Below, piece by piece: positions 42,432 to 53,249 of a stretch of DNA of 64,000 nt (position 1 is its first letter; each line of letters opens with the position of its first letter). A program made the position numbers and the translations under genes. The DNA is from Brevibacillus reuszeri (GTDB lineage: Bacteria; Bacillota; Bacilli; Brevibacillales; Brevibacillaceae): NCBI RefSeq assembly GCF_001187725.1, contig NZ_LGIQ01000007.1, forward strand, positions 432,324-496,323, read 5' to 3'. Below the pieces are notes generated by a model. The model was given only the letters and a program-made list of their open reading frames with translations, was not told the origin of the DNA and did no database searches.

Positions 42432-44863
42432 TTGCCCAAGTCATCGTGGATGTGCCAGTTAATCGGACGAATCGGCCTTTTGACTATCGCGTTCCTGACT
42501 GGCTGACCCCGATTATAAACGTAGGTAGTCGAGTGATTGTTCCATTTGGTCCGCGCAAGCTCCAGGGTTACGTGGTCGGCATTCTCACGCAGTCTGCCGA
42601 AGCGCTGGAAAGCACGCGGATAAAAGATGTGGAGCAAGTATTGGATGATACACCGCCACTTACAGCTGAGCTTTTGAAAATGAGCGAGTGGATGTCAAAG
42701 CAGTACTTATGTCCGTGGGTCACAGCGGTCCAAGCGATGATTCCAGCGGTGCTCAAGGGCAAGTCGGAGAAATGGCTCACGGCAACTGATGCGTTAGACG
42801 AGGAGACATGCGGGAATTCAGGGCTGTTATGGGAGCTGAATCGAAAGCGCCATCTGCCTCTGGCTGAGGTAGAAAAGCAGTTCCCTGATGAGTACATGCT
42901 TGTTCCTGGCTGGATTCACAGCGGACTTCTGGCGACGGAATACCAGGTTACTGACCGAATTACACGCAAGCAGCAATCCTTTGTGAAATGCTTGCTGGAA
43001 AAAGAACAGCTGGCTGAGGCGATTGTTTCCTTGCCTGCACGAGCAGAACAAATGCGCCGTGTCCTTCTCCTTTTTGCGGAGCATGAAGGGCAAACCTTTT
43101 CTGTCCAAATGATGCGAGATGAGCACGGAATCAGCCGTTCTCCCCTGAAAAGCCTTGAGGCAAAAGGCTGGATCGCAATCGAGCAGGTCGAGGTATACCG
43201 TGACCCTTATGCAAACCGGCGATTCGCAGAAAAGCCGAAGCCGCAATTTACTCCCCTCCAGCAGGAGGTTCTAGCGCCGATTCTGCAATCTGTTCAATCC
43301 CAAAGCTATGCTTCATATTTATTGCATGGGGTAACGGGGAGCGGCAAGACCGAGGTATACCTGGAGGCGATCGAGCAAACCTTGGAAAAAGGACGCGAGG
43401 CGATTTTCCTTGTTCCAGAGATCTCGCTGACACCGCAAATGGTCGAGCGGTTCAAAGGCCGCTTTGGTGCAGATGTAGCTGTGCTGCACAGCGCTTTGTC
43501 GTCGGGCGAGAGATTCGATGAGTGGCGTAAAATCATTCGCAAGCAAGTAAAGGTCGTAGTCGGAGCGCGTTCGGCTATTTTTGCTCCTTTTCAAAATGTC
43601 GGTCTGATCGTTATCGATGAAGAGCATGAAAGCTCGTATAAACAGGAAGAAACCCCCCGGTATCACGCACGGGAAGTGGCTATCTGGCGGGCAAAGGAAA
43701 ATGATGCCGTCCTCTTGATGGGAAGCGCTACTCCTGCTTTGGAAACGTATGCTCTGGCGACGCGGGGAAGATACACATTGCTGCAAATGCCTGACCGCGT
43801 AGGGAATCGCCCGATGCCTGAGGTGCATGTCGTGGATATGCGTGAGGAGCTGCAGGCACAGAATCGCTCGATGTTCAGCCGCAAGCTGCACGAAATGATT
43901 GAAGATCGCTTGCGAAAAGGGGAGCAGATGGTCATCTTTCTGAATCGGCGCGGTTTTTCCACGTTCGTAATGTGCCGCTCCTGTGGGTATACGATGCGCT
44001 GCATCCATTGCGACATTTCTCTCACGTACCATAAAACGAATCATACAGCTCGTTGCCATTATTGCGGGTATACGATTGCGCAGCCCGCCCATTGTCCGGA
44101 GTGTCAAAGCGAGCATATTCGCTTTTTTGGTACGGGAACACAAAAAGTCGAGGCAGAGCTGGCAAAGCTGTTCCCGGGGATTCGCGTCATTCGGATGGAC
44201 GTAGATACAACCTCTCGCAAAGGCTCGCATGAAGAGCTGTTAAATAAATTTCGCGCTGGCCAAGGGGATGTGCTGCTTGGCACGCAAATGATTGCAAAAG
44301 GACTGGATTTTCCTCGCGTCACTCTGGCGGGGATTATTGCTGCCGATACGTCCTTGCATCTGCCTGATTTTCGCGCTGCGGAAAAAACCTTCCAGCTGCT
44401 GACGCAAGTGGGTGGACGTGCGGGACGTCATGAGCTGGAAGGAGACGTGGTGATCCAGACGTATACACCAGAGCACTACAGCATCATTCATGCGACCAGA
44501 CATGACTACCCAGCCTTTTATCAGGATGAGATGCTGCAGCGCAGGCGCACGGGATATCCGCCTTATTTCCGATTGGTTTTGATTACATTTAGCCATGAGG
44601 ATGTTCCGGTCGTCATCCGTGGTGCACATACGATGGCTGATTATTTGCGACCGCGAATGGCGCAGACAACAATCCTGCTCGGACCTGTTGCATCGCCTAT
44701 TGCGCGGGTGAAGGATAGATTTCGTTTTCAGGTCATGCTAAAATATCGTGATGAACCGCATCTGGCAGAATTACTAGCACAGGCCACAGCGGCATTTGAA
44801 GAATGGAACAAACAGCAGAAGGTACTGATGACCATAGATGTTGATCCGTATGTACTGCTTTAG
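42428..44863 (+). CDS. priA: Primosomal helicase PriA
   Basis: An 811-residue replication-restart helicase. The N-terminal DNA-binding domain opens MIAQVIVDVPVNRTNRPFDY. The helicase core has LLHGVTGSGKTEVYLEAIEQ, Walker B VIDEEHESSYKQEETPRYHA and GSATPALETYA. Eight Cys form the zinc-binding insert (CRSCGYTMRCIHCDISLTYH, then CHYCGYTIAQPAHCPEC). RAGQGDVLLGTQMIAKGLDF and TQVGGRAGRHELEGDVVIQT are helicase motifs V and VI. Coupled to coaBC by ATGA overlap. Confidence 0.95.
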   Translation: MIAQVIVDVPVNRTNRPFDYRVPDWLTPIINVGSRVIVPFGPRKLQGYVVGILTQSAEALESTRIKDVEQVLDDTPPLTAELLKMSEWMSKQYLCPWVTAVQAMIPAVLKGKSEKWLTATDALDEETCGNSGLLWELNRKRHLPLAEVEKQFPDEYMLVPGWIHSGLLATEYQVTDRITRKQQSFVKCLLEKEQLAEAIVSLPARAEQMRRVLLLFAEHEGQTFSVQMMRDEHGISRSPLKSLEAKGWIAIEQVEVYRDPYANRRFAEKPKPQFTPLQQEVLAPILQSVQSQSYASYLLHGVTGSGKTEVYLEAIEQTLEKGREAIFLVPEISLTPQMVERFKGRFGADVAVLHSALSSGERFDEWRKIIRKQVKVVVGARSAIFAPFQNVGLIVIDEEHESSYKQEETPRYHAREVAIWRAKENDAVLLMGSATPALETYALATRGRYTLLQMPDRVGNRPMPEVHVVDMREELQAQNRSMFSRKLHEMIEDRLRKGEQMVIFLNRRGFSTFVMCRSCGYTMRCIHCDISLTYHKTNHTARCHYCGYTIAQPAHCPECQSEHIRFFGTGTQKVEAELAKLFPGIRVIRMDVDTTSRKGSHEELLNKFRAGQGDVLLGTQMIAKGLDFPRVTLAGIIAADTSLHLPDFRAAEKTFQLLTQVGGRAGRHELEGDVVIQTYTPEHYSIIHATRHDYPAFYQDEMLQRRRTGYPPYFRLVLITFSHEDVPVVIRGAHTMADYLRPRMAQTTILLGPVASPIARVKDRFRFQVMLKYRDEPHLAELLAQATAAFEEWNKQQKVLMTIDVDPYVLL

Positions 44864-44879
44864 GGAGGATAAAAATCAC

Positions 44880-45356
44880 ATGGCTATTCGCACAATTGTT
44901 AAACATCCTGACGCTATTCTGAGGGAAAAAGCGATGGTTGTAACCAAATTCAACTCTAATCTGCACAAGCTGCTGGACGACATGGCAGATACGATGTACG
45001 ACGCAGACGGAGTGGGGCTTGCTGCACCACAAGTAGGCATTTCCAAACGCGTTATTGTGATGGATTGCGGTGAGGGGCTTATCGAAATCGTTAATCCGGA
45101 AATCGTTGATCATAAAGGTGAGCAATTTGATTATCCAGAAGGCTGCTTGAGCATCCCGGGACTGCGAGGCGATGTACGTCGTCACAAGTGGATTAAACTT
45201 CGTGGACAAGATCGCTTCGGCAATGAGATTGAGCTGGAAGCGGATGATTTGCTTTCCCGTTGCTCCCAGCATGAGATTGATCACTTGAACGGCGTGTTGT
45301 TCATTGACGTTGCTGACAAAGTGTATCAGATCAGCCCGGATGAGGAAGGGGAATAA
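44880..45356 (+). CDS. def: Peptide deformylase
   Basis: A 158-residue metalloenzyme that removes formyl groups from nascent proteins. The three motifs are [18 protein letters not shown] and [12 protein letters not shown] (HExxH). GGGAGGA precedes ATG 44880; the longer frame overlaps priA. It is followed after five bases by fmt, which adds the group this enzyme removes. Confidence 0.95.
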   Translation: MAIRTIVKHPDAILREKAMVVTKFNSNLHKLLDDMADTMYDADGVGLAAPQVGISKRVIVMDCGEGLIEIVNPEIVDHKGEQFDYPEGCLSIPGLRGDVRRHKWIKLRGQDRFGNEIELEADDLLSRCSQHEIDHLNGVLFIDVADKVYQISPDEEGE

Positions 45357-45361
45357 TTCAT

Positions 45362-46312
45362 TTGAAAGATACCCGTATATTGTTCATGGGGACACCTGAC
45401 TTTGCGGTAGCAAGTCTGGATGCCCTGCTGGAAGCTGGATACAATGTGATCGGAGTCGTTACCCAACCTGATCGTCCGGTTGGACGCAAGCAAGTGTTGA
45501 CGCCGCCCCCCGTCAAGGAGGCGGCTTTGCGTCATGGCTTGCCTGTACTGCAGCCAGAAAAAATTAAAGTGGAAGAAGCCCTGGAAGAAGTGCTGGCACT
45601 GTCACCTGACCTGATTGTGACAGCAGCGTATGGGCAAATTCTGCCTAAACGCTTGTTGGATGCACCGAAGCATGGCTGCATCAATGTTCATGCTTCCTTA
45701 CTTCCGAAATACCGGGGAGGGGCACCTATCCATAAGTCAATCGTAGAAGGCGAAAAAGAATCTGGTGTTACCATCATGTATATGGTGGAAGCTCTTGATG
45801 CGGGGGACATGCTGTCCAAGGTCGTCGTTCCGGTAGAAGAACGGGATACGGTAGGCTTATTGCATGACAAGCTGGCAGCAGCAGGCTCAGCGCTCTTGAT
45901 GGAGACGATTCCACAGCTCTTGACAGGTACGATTGAGGCACAACCGCAGAACCACGATGAAGCTACATTTGCTCCCAATATCAAGCGCACAGATGAGCGC
46001 ATTGACTGGACGCGCACAGCGGAGCAAATTTATAACCAGGTCCGTGGCTTGAATCCTTGGCCGGTTGCTTTTACGACTCATGAGGGCAAGGTCTGGAAAG
46101 TATGGTGGGTGGAAAAGCTAGTAGAAGCAGTTACAGGAAATGAGCCGGGAACGATTGTCGCACGAGAAGAGGATGGCTTGGTCGTAGCGTGCGGCGAGGG
46201 TGCGGTAAAAATGACGGAATTGCAGCCAGAAGGAAAAAAACGAATGAGTGCTCTCGACTTTTTGCGTGGAGCGGGCGCAAGCATTGAAATAGGCACGAAG
46301 GTAGGAGAATAG
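45362..46312 (+). CDS. fmt: Methionyl-tRNA formyltransferase
   Basis: A 316-residue enzyme. [20 protein letters not shown] and the catalytic [20 protein letters not shown] are intact (Asn, His of the N-H-D triad), with the Asp in EALDAGDML. The C-terminal tRNA-binding domain runs from about residue 205. Start is TTG 45362 behind GAGGAAGGGG. Part of def-fmt-rsmB. Confidence 0.95.
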   Translation: MKDTRILFMGTPDFAVASLDALLEAGYNVIGVVTQPDRPVGRKQVLTPPPVKEAALRHGLPVLQPEKIKVEEALEEVLALSPDLIVTAAYGQILPKRLLDAPKHGCINVHASLLPKYRGGAPIHKSIVEGEKESGVTIMYMVEALDAGDMLSKVVVPVEERDTVGLLHDKLAAAGSALLMETIPQLLTGTIEAQPQNHDEATFAPNIKRTDERIDWTRTAEQIYNQVRGLNPWPVAFTTHEGKVWKVWWVEKLVEAVTGNEPGTIVAREEDGLVVACGEGAVKMTELQPEGKKRMSALDFLRGAGASIEIGTKVGE

Positions 46313-46315
46313 TCC

Positions 46316-47659
46316 GTGGCAAAAAAGGGAGCACGAGATATCGCCCTGGATGTCTTGAACAGGGTAGAAGAACAGAAATCTTACAGCAATCTTGAGTTGC
46401 GGAATGTTCTGGACCGCACAGAGCTGAACGCTTCTGATGTTGGGCTTGTGACAGAGCTGGTGTACGGCACGATCCAGCGCAAATTGACACTGGATCATGT
46501 GTTGTCCCATTTTGTTGGAGGGAAAAAGGTACAGACTTGGGTGCGCAATCTTTTGCGTCTGAGTCTGTATCAGATTCGCTTTTTGGATCGGATTCCCGAG
46601 CGTGCAGCAGTACATGAAGCGGTTGAGATTGCTAAAAAACGGGGGCACCAAGGCGTTGCGTCCATGGTCAACGGTGTTCTGCGCAATGTGCTGCGTCAGC
46701 CTGATGTATGGGAACGCATACCTGAAGGCGACACTGCCAAGCGTATCGCTGTCGCCTATTCCCATCCGGAATGGCTGGTGCGCCAGTGGATCAAGGAGTA
46801 TGGAGAAGAGACGACAAAAGCGATCTGTGAAGCGAACAATCGCACTCCACACAGCTCGATTCGGGTTAATCCGCTCAAAGCCAAAAAGAACGAGCTTTTG
46901 CAGCAGCTTACAGAAGCAGTCGGAGCTGTGCACGAGTCTGCACTAAGTCAGGATGGACTGCTCATCGAAGGTGGACATGCAGCCGGCACACGCTGGTTCA
47001 AAGAAGGCTTCTACACTATTCAGGATGAGAGCTCCATGCTCGTAGCGCCCGCTCTCGCACCTAAACCGGGTATGCGGGTGTTGGATGCTTGCGCGGCTCC
47101 TGGTGGGAAAACAACTCATTTGGCAGAGCTGATGGGGGATCAGGGGCAAATTATTGCCAGCGATGTTCATCCTCACAAGCGTGATTTGATTGCAAATGCA
47201 GCGAAAAGACTGGGAATCTCGATCATCGAGCCGATTGTCAGTGATGCGCTTGATTTACCTGACAAAGGACTGGGTACATTCGACCGGATTTTGCTGGATG
47301 CGCCATGCTCTGGCTTAGGCGTGATTCGGCGCAAGCCAGATCTGAAATGGAACAAGACACCCGAGGATGTACGAGCCATCGCCCAGCTGCAATATGAGTT
47401 ATTGAAGACGCTGTCCACGATGCTTGCTCCAGGGGGTATGCTGGTTTACAGTACATGCACCATTGAGCCGAAGGAAAACCAGGACATCGTCCGTCGCTTT
47501 GTTGCAGAGCATCCGGAATTTATGCTAGATAATACGCTTCGGGATGATCTACCACAGGCAGTAAGTGATAAGGTGGATGAAACGGGAGCGTATATCCAAA
47601 TTCTTCCTCATGATTTTGACAGTGATGGCTTCTTTATTGCGCGTCTAAAGCGGAGATAA
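46316..47659 (+). CDS. rsmB: 16S rRNA m5C967 methyltransferase RsmB
   Basis: A 447-residue enzyme. An N-terminal NusB-like domain (residues 1-140, with ASDVGLVTELVYGTIQRKLT) precedes the catalytic domain. The SAM motif is VLDACAAPGGKTTHLAELM and the catalytic Cys pair lies in DAPCSGLGVIRRKPDLKW and YSTCTIEPKEN. GTG start behind GTAGGAG. Confidence 0.93.
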   Translation: MAKKGARDIALDVLNRVEEQKSYSNLELRNVLDRTELNASDVGLVTELVYGTIQRKLTLDHVLSHFVGGKKVQTWVRNLLRLSLYQIRFLDRIPERAAVHEAVEIAKKRGHQGVASMVNGVLRNVLRQPDVWERIPEGDTAKRIAVAYSHPEWLVRQWIKEYGEETTKAICEANNRTPHSSIRVNPLKAKKNELLQQLTEAVGAVHESALSQDGLLIEGGHAAGTRWFKEGFYTIQDESSMLVAPALAPKPGMRVLDACAAPGGKTTHLAELMGDQGQIIASDVHPHKRDLIANAAKRLGISIIEPIVSDALDLPDKGLGTFDRILLDAPCSGLGVIRRKPDLKWNKTPEDVRAIAQLQYELLKTLSTMLAPGGMLVYSTCTIEPKENQDIVRRFVAEHPEFMLDNTLRDDLPQAVSDKVDETGAYIQILPHDFDSDGFFIARLKRR

Positions 47660-47669
47660 TAAGGCGAGA

Positions 47670-47707
47670 GGGGTGGCGCATCAGCTAGTTTGGGTGCCAC
47701 TCCTTTC
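47670..47707 (+). terminator. Possible terminator after rsmB
   Basis: GGGGTGGC (47670-47677) pairs with GCCACTCC (47696-47703) with one G-U pair; the tail TTTCTATT is only moderately T-rich. Confidence 0.5.
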
Positions 47708-47859
47708 TATTGTTTGCAGGCCCGCGGATTTGTTTACACTAGGAAAAGCGACGCATTTGGGTGACTGGATATCAAAATGGTTTGAAGCGAGACGCTAGTA
47801 GAGGTACAATGATAGAATGACAATTTAAGCAATGATTTTGAGGATGTGAAAAAACAGCA

Positions 47860-48930
47860 ATGCCGATGACAACATTTACGAGCGCAAAGCCGCTTATTTA
47901 CAGTTTAACGCAAGACGAAATGAAAGCATGGCTCGTTGAAATAGGAGATAAAGCATTTCGGGCGCAGCAAATTTTTGACTGGCTCTATGTAAAGCGTGTG
48001 GCTTCTTTTGATGAGATGAGCAATCTGTCCAAGGATTTGCGTCAAAAGCTTGCCGATGCTTTCCGCATGGACCCTTTAAAAGAAATCACACACCAGGAAT
48101 CTCAGGATGGCACTATCAAATTCCTGTTCCAGCTGGTAGATGGGCATGCCATTGAAACGGTGATCATGCGTCATAACTACGGAAACAGTATCTGTGTGAC
48201 GACGCAGGTTGGCTGCCGTATCGGCTGCACGTTCTGTGCTTCTACGCTCGGTGGGCTGAAACGGAATCTGGATGCAGGTGAAATTGTATCCCAAGTGTTG
48301 ATGGCCCAGCGCAGACTGGATGCGGATGGTGAGCGTGTCAGCCACGTCGTTGTCATGGGGATTGGGGAGCCGTTTGAGAACTTTGAGAGCCTGATGGCCT
48401 TCCTGTCTGTCATCAATGACAACCGGGGACTGAATATTGGTGCACGCCATATTACCGTTTCCACTAGTGGTATTGTGCCAAAAATTTACGAGTTTGCCGA
48501 CAGGGGCGGACAAGTGAATTTGGCTATTTCGCTCCATGCACCAAACACGGAGCTGCGCAGCTCTCTGATGCCAATCAACCGCGGCTTTCCGCTTGACAAG
48601 CTGATGGAGGCTTGCCACCATTACATTAACAAGACAGGGCGTCGAATCAGCTTTGAGTATGGCCTGTTCGGCGGCAAAAATGATCAGCCTGAGCACGCAG
48701 AAGAGCTGGCTCGCCTCATTGGCGACATGCTGTGCCACGTCAATCTGATTCCGGTGAACTACGTGCCGGAACGCGATTATGTACGTACACCGCGCGATGA
48801 GATTTTTCAGTTTAAACGCATTTTGGAGGATAAGGGAATCAATGTGACCATCAGACGCGAGCAAGGCAGCGATATTGCAGCTGCTTGCGGACAGCTGAGG
48901 GCACAACACGCTAAAGAAACCGTGGGGTGA
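47860..48930 (+). CDS. rlmN: Dual-specificity RNA methyltransferase RlmN
   Basis: A 356-residue radical-SAM enzyme methylating A2503 of 23S rRNA and A37 of some tRNAs. The cluster motif is [10 protein letters not shown] (CxxxCxxC), the catalytic Cys lies near the C-terminus ([12 protein letters not shown]), and [13 protein letters not shown] and [18 protein letters not shown] are family segments. The sites before the ATG are weak (GGATGTG about 13 bases away), so the start may lie a few codons inside. Confidence 0.92.
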   Translation: MPMTTFTSAKPLIYSLTQDEMKAWLVEIGDKAFRAQQIFDWLYVKRVASFDEMSNLSKDLRQKLADAFRMDPLKEITHQESQDGTIKFLFQLVDGHAIETVIMRHNYGNSICVTTQVGCRIGCTFCASTLGGLKRNLDAGEIVSQVLMAQRRLDADGERVSHVVVMGIGEPFENFESLMAFLSVINDNRGLNIGARHITVSTSGIVPKIYEFADRGGQVNLAISLHAPNTELRSSLMPINRGFPLDKLMEACHHYINKTGRRISFEYGLFGGKNDQPEHAEELARLIGDMLCHVNLIPVNYVPERDYVRTPRDEIFQFKRILEDKGINVTIRREQGSDIAAACGQLRAQHAKETVG

Positions 48931-48934
48931 AGCC

Positions 48935-49690
48935 ATGGATATCGCGATGAAATCCCATGTTGGTCGTGTCCGTCAGGTTAACGAAGATTATTATGCTTGT
49001 GTGGAAGACCTGAACGGACGGGTACTGGCAGTAGTAGCAGATGGTATGGGCGGTCATCAGGCGGGTGATATCGCCAGCAGGCTCGCTGTTGAGAGAATAG
49101 TAAAAGAACTGCGCCACTTGGAAAAGGATGTGGACGGAGAGGACGCGCGGGAACAATTGATGAACGCCGTTCTTCACGCCAACAAGGAAGTCTATGAGTA
49201 TGCGGAGGAGCACCCTGAATGTAGTGGCATGGGGACGACAGTTGTTGCCGCCCTGCTTGGCCCTACGTCGGTCATTACCGCGCATATTGGCGACAGTCGT
49301 TTGTATCACTTCAGCCAGGATGGACTTGTTATGAAAACAGAAGATCACTCCCTTGTGAACGAGCTGTTAAAAAATGGGCAAATTACGCCGGAAGAAGCAT
49401 CGGTTCACCCGCATCGCAATGTGATCATGCGATCTTTGGGAACAGAACCTGATGTTTTGATTGATCTGGGCCAGTTTGCGTGGTCAGAAGGCGATGTTGT
49501 CCTGATTTGCTCAGACGGACTCAGCAATAAGGTGAACAGCAGTTCCCTGGAAGAGTGGTTGAATAGAATGGTATCGTTGCAAACAAAGGTGGACGGACTT
49601 GTAGAAGAGGCACTGACAGCTGGTGGAGAAGATAACATCACACTGGTAGCCGTCCGAAATACACCTGATACCAGTCAGAAAGAGGGGTGA
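48935..49690 (+). CDS. prpC: PrpC/Stp PP2C-type Ser/Thr phosphatase
   Basis: A 251-residue PPM phosphatase: VRQVNEDYYACVEDLNGRVL, ADGMGGHQAGDIASRLAVER and HIGDSRLYHFSQDG hold the metal Asp residues, with CSDGLSNKVN near the end. It reverses PrkC phosphorylation. It begins four bases after rlmN and overlaps the frame upstream of prkC. Confidence 0.95.
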   Translation: MDIAMKSHVGRVRQVNEDYYACVEDLNGRVLAVVADGMGGHQAGDIASRLAVERIVKELRHLEKDVDGEDAREQLMNAVLHANKEVYEYAEEHPECSGMGTTVVAALLGPTSVITAHIGDSRLYHFSQDGLVMKTEDHSLVNELLKNGQITPEEASVHPHRNVIMRSLGTEPDVLIDLGQFAWSEGDVVLICSDGLSNKVNSSSLEEWLNRMVSLQTKVDGLVEEALTAGGEDNITLVAVRNTPDTSQKEG

Positions 49691-49695
49691 GAGAG

Positions 49696-51684
49696 ATGGA
49701 AGGTCAACGACTGGGAGGACGGTACCAATTGGAATCCCGCGTCGGTGGGGGCGGTATGGCTATTGTGTACAAAGCCAGGGACTTGATTTTGAATCGTCCG
49801 GTAGCCGTCAAGGTTCTGCGTTCGCAGTTCTGCACGGATGAGGATTTTGTCAATCGGTTTCGGCGCGAAGCACAAGCAGTAGCAAGCTTGTCTCACCCTA
49901 ATGTAGTGGGGGTTTACGATGTAGGCCAAGAAGGCGATACCCATTACATGGTGATGGAGTACATAGAAGGCTACACGTTAAAAGAAGTCATCATTCAGCG
50001 GGGCGCTTTGCCTGTTGAAGAAGCGGTTCGAATTGCCGAACAGATCTGCGATGCTCTCGATCATGCGCATCAGAATCAAATTATTCACAGAGATATTAAG
50101 CCACACAATATCATGATCGGTAAAAATGGACGGGTAAAAGTAACGGACTTCGGAATTGCGCGGGCAGTTACCTCTGCCACGATTACTCATACAAATGCTA
50201 TGCTGGGCTCGGTTCACTATTTTTCTCCTGAGCAGGCAAGAGGCGGCATCACAGGGGAAAAGTCAGATCTTTATTCACTGGGGATCGTACTTTATGAGAT
50301 GGTTACAGGAGAACTTCCATTCTCCGGTGATTCGCCGATTTCAGTAGCGCTCAAGCATTTGCAGGAGCCGCTCCCGGAGCCGCGTACGGTGAACCCGGCA
50401 ATTCCGCAAAGTGTGGAAAACGTCATTTTCAAAGCGCTTGTCAAGGATCCATTCCTGAGATACTCTTCGGCACGGGAAATGCTTGAAGATTTGGAGACCT
50501 GCCTATTTCCAGAACGATTACATGAAGAAAAGCTGGTCTTCCCTGAGGATGATGAGATGACCCGTGTCGTTCCGATCATTACACCAGAAATGATGGAGGG
50601 TCATACCAATGGCAGAACTGGTGGCGGACAGCGGAAGCGTAACGAGCGCAACGAGACGGCAAATGACAGCGAGGAAGAGAGGCCAGCCAAGAAATGGTGG
50701 CTAAAAACGATTCTCTGGTTAGCGGGAATTGGTTTATTCTTTGTACTTGCGTTCTTTGGCTTCAATCTGCTGCTGAATTTTGTGCCTTCTGTTCCTGAGG
50801 TATCGGTTCCCCCTGTGGAAGGAATCGAAGTATCTCTCGCCACGAAAAAGATCGAGGAAGCCAAACTCGTACCCCAAGTCATCGAGGAGGCAAATGACAC
50901 GGTCGAAAAAGGAATGGTCATTAGGCAGGACCCTGGCCCCACGATGAAGCTGAAGGAAAAGGCAGTCGTGACGATCTATGTGAGCAAAGGGCAGGAGAAA
51001 ATTGACATGCCAAATCTCGTCTCGCTACCGCGCGCGACGGCAGAAGACACCTTGAAGCAGGCAGGCTTCAAGATGGAGAATATCACTTTTGCGGAAGAGA
51101 CGGACGATCAGGCTGAAGTAGGACAGGTTATCAAGCAGTCCCCTGAAGCAAATGCCAAAGTATATCCGACAAAGGATAAGGTAACTGTAACCGTCAGCAA
51201 GGGAAAAGGCTTCGTCAAAATGCCTAATGTTATTGGAAAATCCGCGGAAGCTGCGCAAGTCGAGCTGTACAAGGAAGGTCTTTTGGTAGAAATCAAAGAA
51301 GAACCGTCCTATACAACGGATAAGGCGGGACAGGTGCTTTCTACTCATCCTTACGATCCGGGCATGCAGGTTCAAAGAGGGGTTACCGTTCCGTTAACGG
51401 TGAGCAACGGACAGTATCCAGCTGACGCCAAGTTCCCGAATGTACCTGTCTACGTCGAGGTTGTACCGGGCGAAGAGATTGAAGTCAAAATTGAAGTTAC
51501 CGATGCGCGCGGAAGCAATATCGTGATATACCAAGAGAAAATTGCTGAGAACAAGGAATATGGAGTTCCACTGGTTCTCTCGCCGCAAAAGGATGGAAAA
51601 GTCGTGGCAACCATTAAAGGCCCGACAGACACCCAGTTCAGGGAATACCAAACGATACCGGTAGCGTATAGCAGCTTGCCATAA
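49696..51684 (+). CDS. prkC: PASTA-domain Ser/Thr kinase PrkC
   Basis: A 662-residue receptor kinase. The N-terminal kinase has the glycine loop LESRVGGGGMAIVYKARD, Lys in PVAVKVLRS, catalytic IIHRDIKPHNIMI and DFGIARAV. A Glu/Arg-rich linker leads to one membrane helix (about residues 336-360). Outside are three PASTA repeats (starting near VPPVEGIEV, IDMPNLVSL and VKMPNVIGK), which bind peptidoglycan, and a C-terminal domain of 90 residues. It triggers spore germination and cell-wall responses in B. subtilis. ATG 49696 follows AGAGGGG. Confidence 0.95.
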   Translation: MEGQRLGGRYQLESRVGGGGMAIVYKARDLILNRPVAVKVLRSQFCTDEDFVNRFRREAQAVASLSHPNVVGVYDVGQEGDTHYMVMEYIEGYTLKEVIIQRGALPVEEAVRIAEQICDALDHAHQNQIIHRDIKPHNIMIGKNGRVKVTDFGIARAVTSATITHTNAMLGSVHYFSPEQARGGITGEKSDLYSLGIVLYEMVTGELPFSGDSPISVALKHLQEPLPEPRTVNPAIPQSVENVIFKALVKDPFLRYSSAREMLEDLETCLFPERLHEEKLVFPEDDEMTRVVPIITPEMMEGHTNGRTGGGQRKRNERNETANDSEEERPAKKWWLKTILWLAGIGLFFVLAFFGFNLLLNFVPSVPEVSVPPVEGIEVSLATKKIEEAKLVPQVIEEANDTVEKGMVIRQDPGPTMKLKEKAVVTIYVSKGQEKIDMPNLVSLPRATAEDTLKQAGFKMENITFAEETDDQAEVGQVIKQSPEANAKVYPTKDKVTVTVSKGKGFVKMPNVIGKSAEAAQVELYKEGLLVEIKEEPSYTTDKAGQVLSTHPYDPGMQVQRGVTVPLTVSNGQYPADAKFPNVPVYVEVVPGEEIEVKIEVTDARGSNIVIYQEKIAENKEYGVPLVLSPQKDGKVVATIKGPTDTQFREYQTIPVAYSSLP

Positions 51685-51703
51685 GCATAGTGGAGGGACA
51701 TGA

Positions 51704-52594
51704 ATGCCAGAAGGACGGATTGTGAAAGCGCTGAGTGGCTTCTACTATGTAGCCGATGAAGGGCGCATCTACAGTTGCCGTGCACGAGGGCTTTTTAAGA
51801 AAAAAGACGCCAAAGTGAATCCACTTGTTGGCGATTGGGTCGTCTATGATCCGATTAATGAAGAAGAAGGCTATATCATGGAGGTGGGCGAAAGAACCAG
51901 TGAACTGGTTCGCCCGCCCATTTCCAATGTAGATCAGGCGGTACTTGTTTTTTCAATGTACAAGCCAATGTTTAGTCCGCTTTTACTCGACAAATTTCTT
52001 GTGCATACAGAACGTGCAGGGATCGACTCTGTGATTGTGCTGTCAAAAGCAGATCAAGTATCAGAGGAAGAGATCGCAGCGATTGTCAGAAAGTACGAAG
52101 CGATCGGTTATCCAGTTATACCGACTTCGACGGTCCAAGAGAGAGGCTTTCAAGAGGTACGTGATATATTACATGACAGAATCTCTGTATTTGCAGGTCA
52201 GTCAGGTGTGGGGAAATCATCGCTCATTAACATGCTTTTCCCGGGTGTCAGCCTGCAAACGGGGGATGTCAGTCAGAAGCTGGGACGCGGAAAGCATACG
52301 ACGCGACATGTGGAATTGGTACCGGTGGAAGGCGGCGGATATGTAGCGGATACGCCAGGATTCAGCTCCCTTGAGTTTATGGATTTTACAGAGCTCGACT
52401 TGGCTGATTGCTTCCGAGATTTTGCTGCCTTGAGCTCCGGTTGTAAGTTTCGTGGATGTTTGCATATAAGCGAGCCCTCCTGTGCGGTACAGGAGGCGCT
52501 GGCTGAAGGGGAACTCGATATGGTTCGCTACGAGAACTACAAGCAATTTCGTGAAGAGCTAAAAGAATATCAACGGAGGAACAAACCATGGTAA
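51704..52594 (+). CDS. rsgA: Ribosome small-subunit GTPase RsgA (CpgA)
   Basis: A 296-residue circularly permuted GTPase in 30S maturation. The N-terminal OB fold is followed by G4 (VLSKAD), G1 (GQSGVGKSSLINMLFPG) and G3 (VADTPGFSSLEF). The zinc site is CKFRGCLHISEPSC. The stop overlaps the rpe start by seven bases. GGAGG precedes ATG. Confidence 0.95.
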   Translation: MPEGRIVKALSGFYYVADEGRIYSCRARGLFKKKDAKVNPLVGDWVVYDPINEEEGYIMEVGERTSELVRPPISNVDQAVLVFSMYKPMFSPLLLDKFLVHTERAGIDSVIVLSKADQVSEEEIAAIVRKYEAIGYPVIPTSTVQERGFQEVRDILHDRISVFAGQSGVGKSSLINMLFPGVSLQTGDVSQKLGRGKHTTRHVELVPVEGGGYVADTPGFSSLEFMDFTELDLADCFRDFAALSSGCKFRGCLHISEPSCAVQEALAEGELDMVRYENYKQFREELKEYQRRNKPW

Positions 52595-53235
52595 AAATCG
52601 CCCCGTCTATCCTGTCAGCAGACTTTGCCCGTTTGGGTGATGAGATTCGAGATGTAGAAAAAGGAGGCGCGGACTGGATTCACGTTGATGTCATGGACGG
52701 ACATTTTGTTCCAAACATCACAATCGGACCGTTGATCGTTGATGCGATTCGCCCAGTGACCAAGCTGCCGCTAGACGTGCACCTGATGATTGAGGAACCG
52801 GATCAGTATATCCCGCAGTTCGCAAAAAGCGGTGCTGATTGGATTACCGTCCATCAGGAAGCATGTCGCCATCTGCATCGTACGCTCTACCTGATCAAAG
52901 AACAGGGAGTAAAGGCAGGCGTTGTTCTCAACCCCGCTACTCCATTGGTTACGATTGAAGATGTGCTGCCTGATCTGGACATGGTACTATTGATGACCGT
53001 CAATCCAGGTTTTGGAGGACAAAAGTTTATTCACAATGTCGTACCCAAGATCAAAGAATTGCGTCGCATGCTGGACGAGCGTGGACACAGCCACGTGGAA
53101 ATTGAAATTGACGGTGGGGTAAATGCCGAAACAGCGCGTTTGTGTACAGAAGCTGGAGCCACTGTTCTCGTAGCAGGAAGTGCCGTATTCAATCAAGCGG
53201 ATCGGGCGCAAGCGATTGCGGCTGTTCGAGGATAA
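52588..53235 (+). CDS. rpe: Ribulose-phosphate 3-epimerase
   Basis: A 215-residue TIM-barrel enzyme of the pentose phosphate pathway: APSILSADFARLGDEI, the metal/catalytic DVMDGHFVPNITIGP, VNPGFGGQKFI and EIDGGVNAET. It overlaps rsgA and ends the housekeeping operon; a terminator follows. In B. subtilis thiN comes next, and it is not here. Confidence 0.95.
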   Translation: MVKIAPSILSADFARLGDEIRDVEKGGADWIHVDVMDGHFVPNITIGPLIVDAIRPVTKLPLDVHLMIEEPDQYIPQFAKSGADWITVHQEACRHLHRTLYLIKEQGVKAGVVLNPATPLVTIEDVLPDLDMVLLMTVNPGFGGQKFIHNVVPKIKELRRMLDERGHSHVEIEIDGGVNAETARLCTEAGATVLVAGSAVFNQADRAQAIAAVRG

Positions 53236-53249
53236 AGATTCAATCAAGC

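Noticed and set aside
43319..44230. 303-codon antisense frame inside priA
   Set aside because: Antisense shadow of PriA with no start signal.
48076..48936. 286-codon antisense frame inside rlmN
   Set aside because: Antisense to a conserved enzyme with all motifs intact.
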